The notes under the pieces are model-generated. The model had not been told where the DNA came from, made no database searches, and saw nothing but the letters and a program-made list of their open reading frames with translations. A program made the translations under genes and the position numbers. Of a DNA stretch of 33,220 bases, positions 31,801 to 33,220 are shown piece by piece; position 1 is the first letter of the stretch, and every line of letters begins with the position of its first letter. Source of the DNA: Streptomyces hygroscopicus (GTDB taxonomy: Bacteria > Actinomycetota > Actinomycetes > Streptomycetales > Streptomycetaceae); the NCBI RefSeq assembly GCF_026168105.1, contig NZ_LBMW01000069.1, positions 1 through 33,220 on the forward strand, in the 5' to 3' direction.

Positions 31801-32173
31801 ATCACGGTGGCCGTACCCATGCCTACGGGCACCCTCACCACACCGCCGACCAGCACAGATCTGCTAACGATCACGAACTACAGCTGCCGTGGCAGGGCGA
31901 CGCCGAGGGGCCATAAATCCCTCATCTTCCGCACAGCGTCACTTGCAGAAGCTGTCCTACAACCAACCCGCTTTCATGTTCAGGACACAAGACGTGCAAC
32001 TTCACGTTGCAACGGCTCTCATACACGGGCCGACGGCTGGCGAGCGTCAGAAAAAATACGACCGCCTCAGCCTCCGTGATTCGCAGGCGAAATCCTGATC
32101 CCGGTCAGCGCACATCGTGACGCCATCATGAGGAACTCTTCTGCGCAGCCCGGGGTTTGCCGCGTGAGTCACC
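31801..32173. other. Intergenic, IS701 end and AT-rich tail
   Basis: The first 60 bases repeat the IS701 end found at 15393-15500. The rest holds no supported gene. GCAAC-TTCAC-GTTGC near 32000 is a short inverted repeat that might be an operator. A moderately AT-rich patch surrounds it. Confidence 0.35.
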
Positions 32174-32788
32174 TCAGCTCGCTCCTTCCAGATCAAACCG
32201 TACGGTGTCCGCCAGAGCGAGCGGGCCGCAGTAGACGATGCTTCCGTCCTCGTAGGGGATATCGAGAGCCTCGAATGCGCCGACGCGCACACGGACGCAC
32301 GGCCGCACCACGTCGCGGAACCGGGCTGTGGCCGGTTCGCTGGAAGCCGCTTCGACCGCGCGAAGGGCGCGCACGATCCGGTCGTGATGCTGATCTTCCG
32401 AGCCCGGATCACTGGGATCCCGGTCGTGCGCGGCCACGAAGTTGTGCAGCGCAGTGACGAGGGCCAGGGTGTCGCGTTCCTCGCCAGGGAGTGGACGGCT
32501 GGTCAGCACAGAGGCAATGGGTAGGCGTGTCGGTCCGTAGTCCACCGTCACCTCACGCAGGCGCGTGCCGATACCCTCGGTGCCGACGAGGAACGGACCT
32601 GGCAGCGACGGCTCGGCAATGATCCCGACCGGTCGGCCGAAGTGCGCGAAGGCCTGGCCCGATTCCAGCGGCCGGAGAGCGGAGACGGGACTTCTACGGT
32701 CGAGGATCCTCAGGGCGGCGGTGTAGGGGATGCCCCTGCTGCGGGCGATTTCGCGTGCACGACGCTTACGGGCAGCGTTCTCCGGCAT
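32174..32788 (-). CDS. Hypothetical protein with basic helix-turn-helix-like N-terminus
   Basis: From the ATG at 32788 the protein has 204 residues. The N-terminus ARKRRAREIARSRGIPYTAA followed by LRILDRR resembles short DNA-binding-like openings found on many Streptomyces accessory and plasmid proteins. The rest has several hydrophobic strands (VGIIAEPSLPGPFLVGTEGI, TVDYGPTRLPIASVLTSRPL) and ends IVYCGPLALADTVRFDLEGA, without membrane segments. I do not recognise a domain. GAGGAAGGAC lies about 14 bases upstream, rather far for a ribosome site. The frame stays open upstream to about 33168, so a longer protein cannot be excluded. Confidence 0.55.
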   Translation of the reverse strand: MPENAARKRRAREIARSRGIPYTAALRILDRRSPVSALRPLESGQAFAHFGRPVGIIAEPSLPGPFLVGTEGIGTRLREVTVDYGPTRLPIASVLTSRPLPGEERDTLALVTALHNFVAAHDRDPSDPGSEDQHHDRIVRALRAVEAASSEPATARFRDVVRPCVRVRVGAFEALDIPYEDGSIVYCGPLALADTVRFDLEGAS

Positions 32789-32879
32789 GGTGGACGCCTG
32801 TCCTTCCTCGGACCCCACGCTTCCGGTCAGACAGGAACACCAGGACGCGGCCCCGAGGACCTTGACCGATCGTGCCGTC

Positions 32880-33168
32880 GCGGCGTGGGCGCTCCCGGCT
32901 CGGTTCAGGCACGCGCATCTGCCCGTAGTCAGGGTAGCAGTCGGCATGCCTGGACGTTCTACAGAGGCAGGCGCTCGGACCCACCCGGGCGTTTGCATCC
33001 GGGCAATCGCGCGCTGCGAGTCCTTCATCCGCCGACGAGCCTCCGCTGTTACGCGTTCGAGTGCAGCCGCAACGGTCTCCGGATCGGAGTACCGGGTAAC
33101 GAGCCGGGTGTAGGTGGTGTCGGGATCAGCCCACTCACCCTCATCGAGGGGGCTGCGTGTCGGATGGG
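32880..33168 (-). other. Possible coding remains upstream of the hypothetical gene
   Basis: In the same frame as the hypothetical gene, the minus strand reads PLDEGEWADPDTTYTRLVTR, YSDPETVAAALERVTAEARR and AIARMQTPGWVRAPASVERP, which has a coding look. Around 32800-32930 the reading turns Cys/Ser-rich and unlikely to be protein. Either two genes lie in one frame with a lost stop, or this is the damaged end of another gene. Confidence 0.35.
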
Positions 33169-33169
33169 T

Positions 33170-33220
33170 TTACCGGGCCTCCTCCAGCCGCATCGTGGAG
33201 ATCGGGCGGACGGAGGAGGC
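33170..33220 (-). CDS. 3' end of a gene entering from the right
   Basis: A minus-strand frame open from the window edge to a TAA (33170-33172) reads ASSVRPISTMRLEEAR. Seventeen codons are too few to assign. It is listed because the codon choice fits the surroundings and the next frame begins right after it. Confidence 0.25.
   Translation of the reverse strand, partial: ASSVRPISTMRLEEAR

Noticed and set aside
1..33220. tRNA or rRNA genes.
   Set aside because: No cloverleaf-like TTCGA-arm arrangement or ribosomal RNA sequence was noticed on either strand, though a systematic scan by eye is limited.

Overview
The window is high-GC actinomycete DNA, most likely Streptomyces. The evidence is the strong G/C third-position bias, GTG/TTG starts behind GGAGG-type ribosome sites, Streptomyces-type transposases, a twin-module secreted amidase and a NucA/NucB-type secreted nuclease. 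The very high density of broken insertion sequences suggests an accessory region, such as a chromosome arm or a linear plasmid. I count at least twelve IS relics from nine families: IS5, IS701, IS1182, IS6, IS3, ISAzo13, IS256, ISAs1 and IS1380.

Layout. 1-2190: IS5 and IS701 debris around a small membrane protein. 2440-9116: a natural-product tailoring cassette holding an aldo/keto reductase relic, an unusual cytochrome P450, a flavin-dependent halogenase, a CPA2 cation/proton antiporter and a second, canonical P450. 9200-10050: an internally deleted IS1182 element that keeps both ends. 10070-14772: two same-direction, broken IS6 copies flank a ribbon-helix-helix/Fic-like toxin-antitoxin pair and a gene made of 162-bp tandem repeats. 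13390-15930: nested IS fragments.

16101-23244: an ArsR-type regulator faces a tight five-gene operon (amino-acid ABC permease, ATPase, M19 dipeptidase, solute-binding lipoprotein, CocE/NonD hydrolase). This looks like uptake and cleavage of a small peptide-like or ester/amide compound. 23820-24890: a multiply frameshifted ISAs1 copy. 24940-25940: gene fragments and a small membrane protein. 26048-27985: secreted peptidoglycan amidase. 28290-29445: IS5 and IS1380 relics. 29639-30997: secreted NucA/NucB-type nuclease, followed by a perfect 20-bp hairpin shared with a convergent unknown gene. 31620-33220: an IS701 remnant and a hypothetical gene read toward it.

Two groups look functionally connected. 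The first is the halogenase/P450 cassette, which has no scaffold-building genes in view, so its substrate is unknown. The second is the peptide-scavenging operon. The toxin-antitoxin pair, the repeat protein and the secreted nuclease are separate accessory items. All functional calls are from motifs read by eye; no database comparison was possible.
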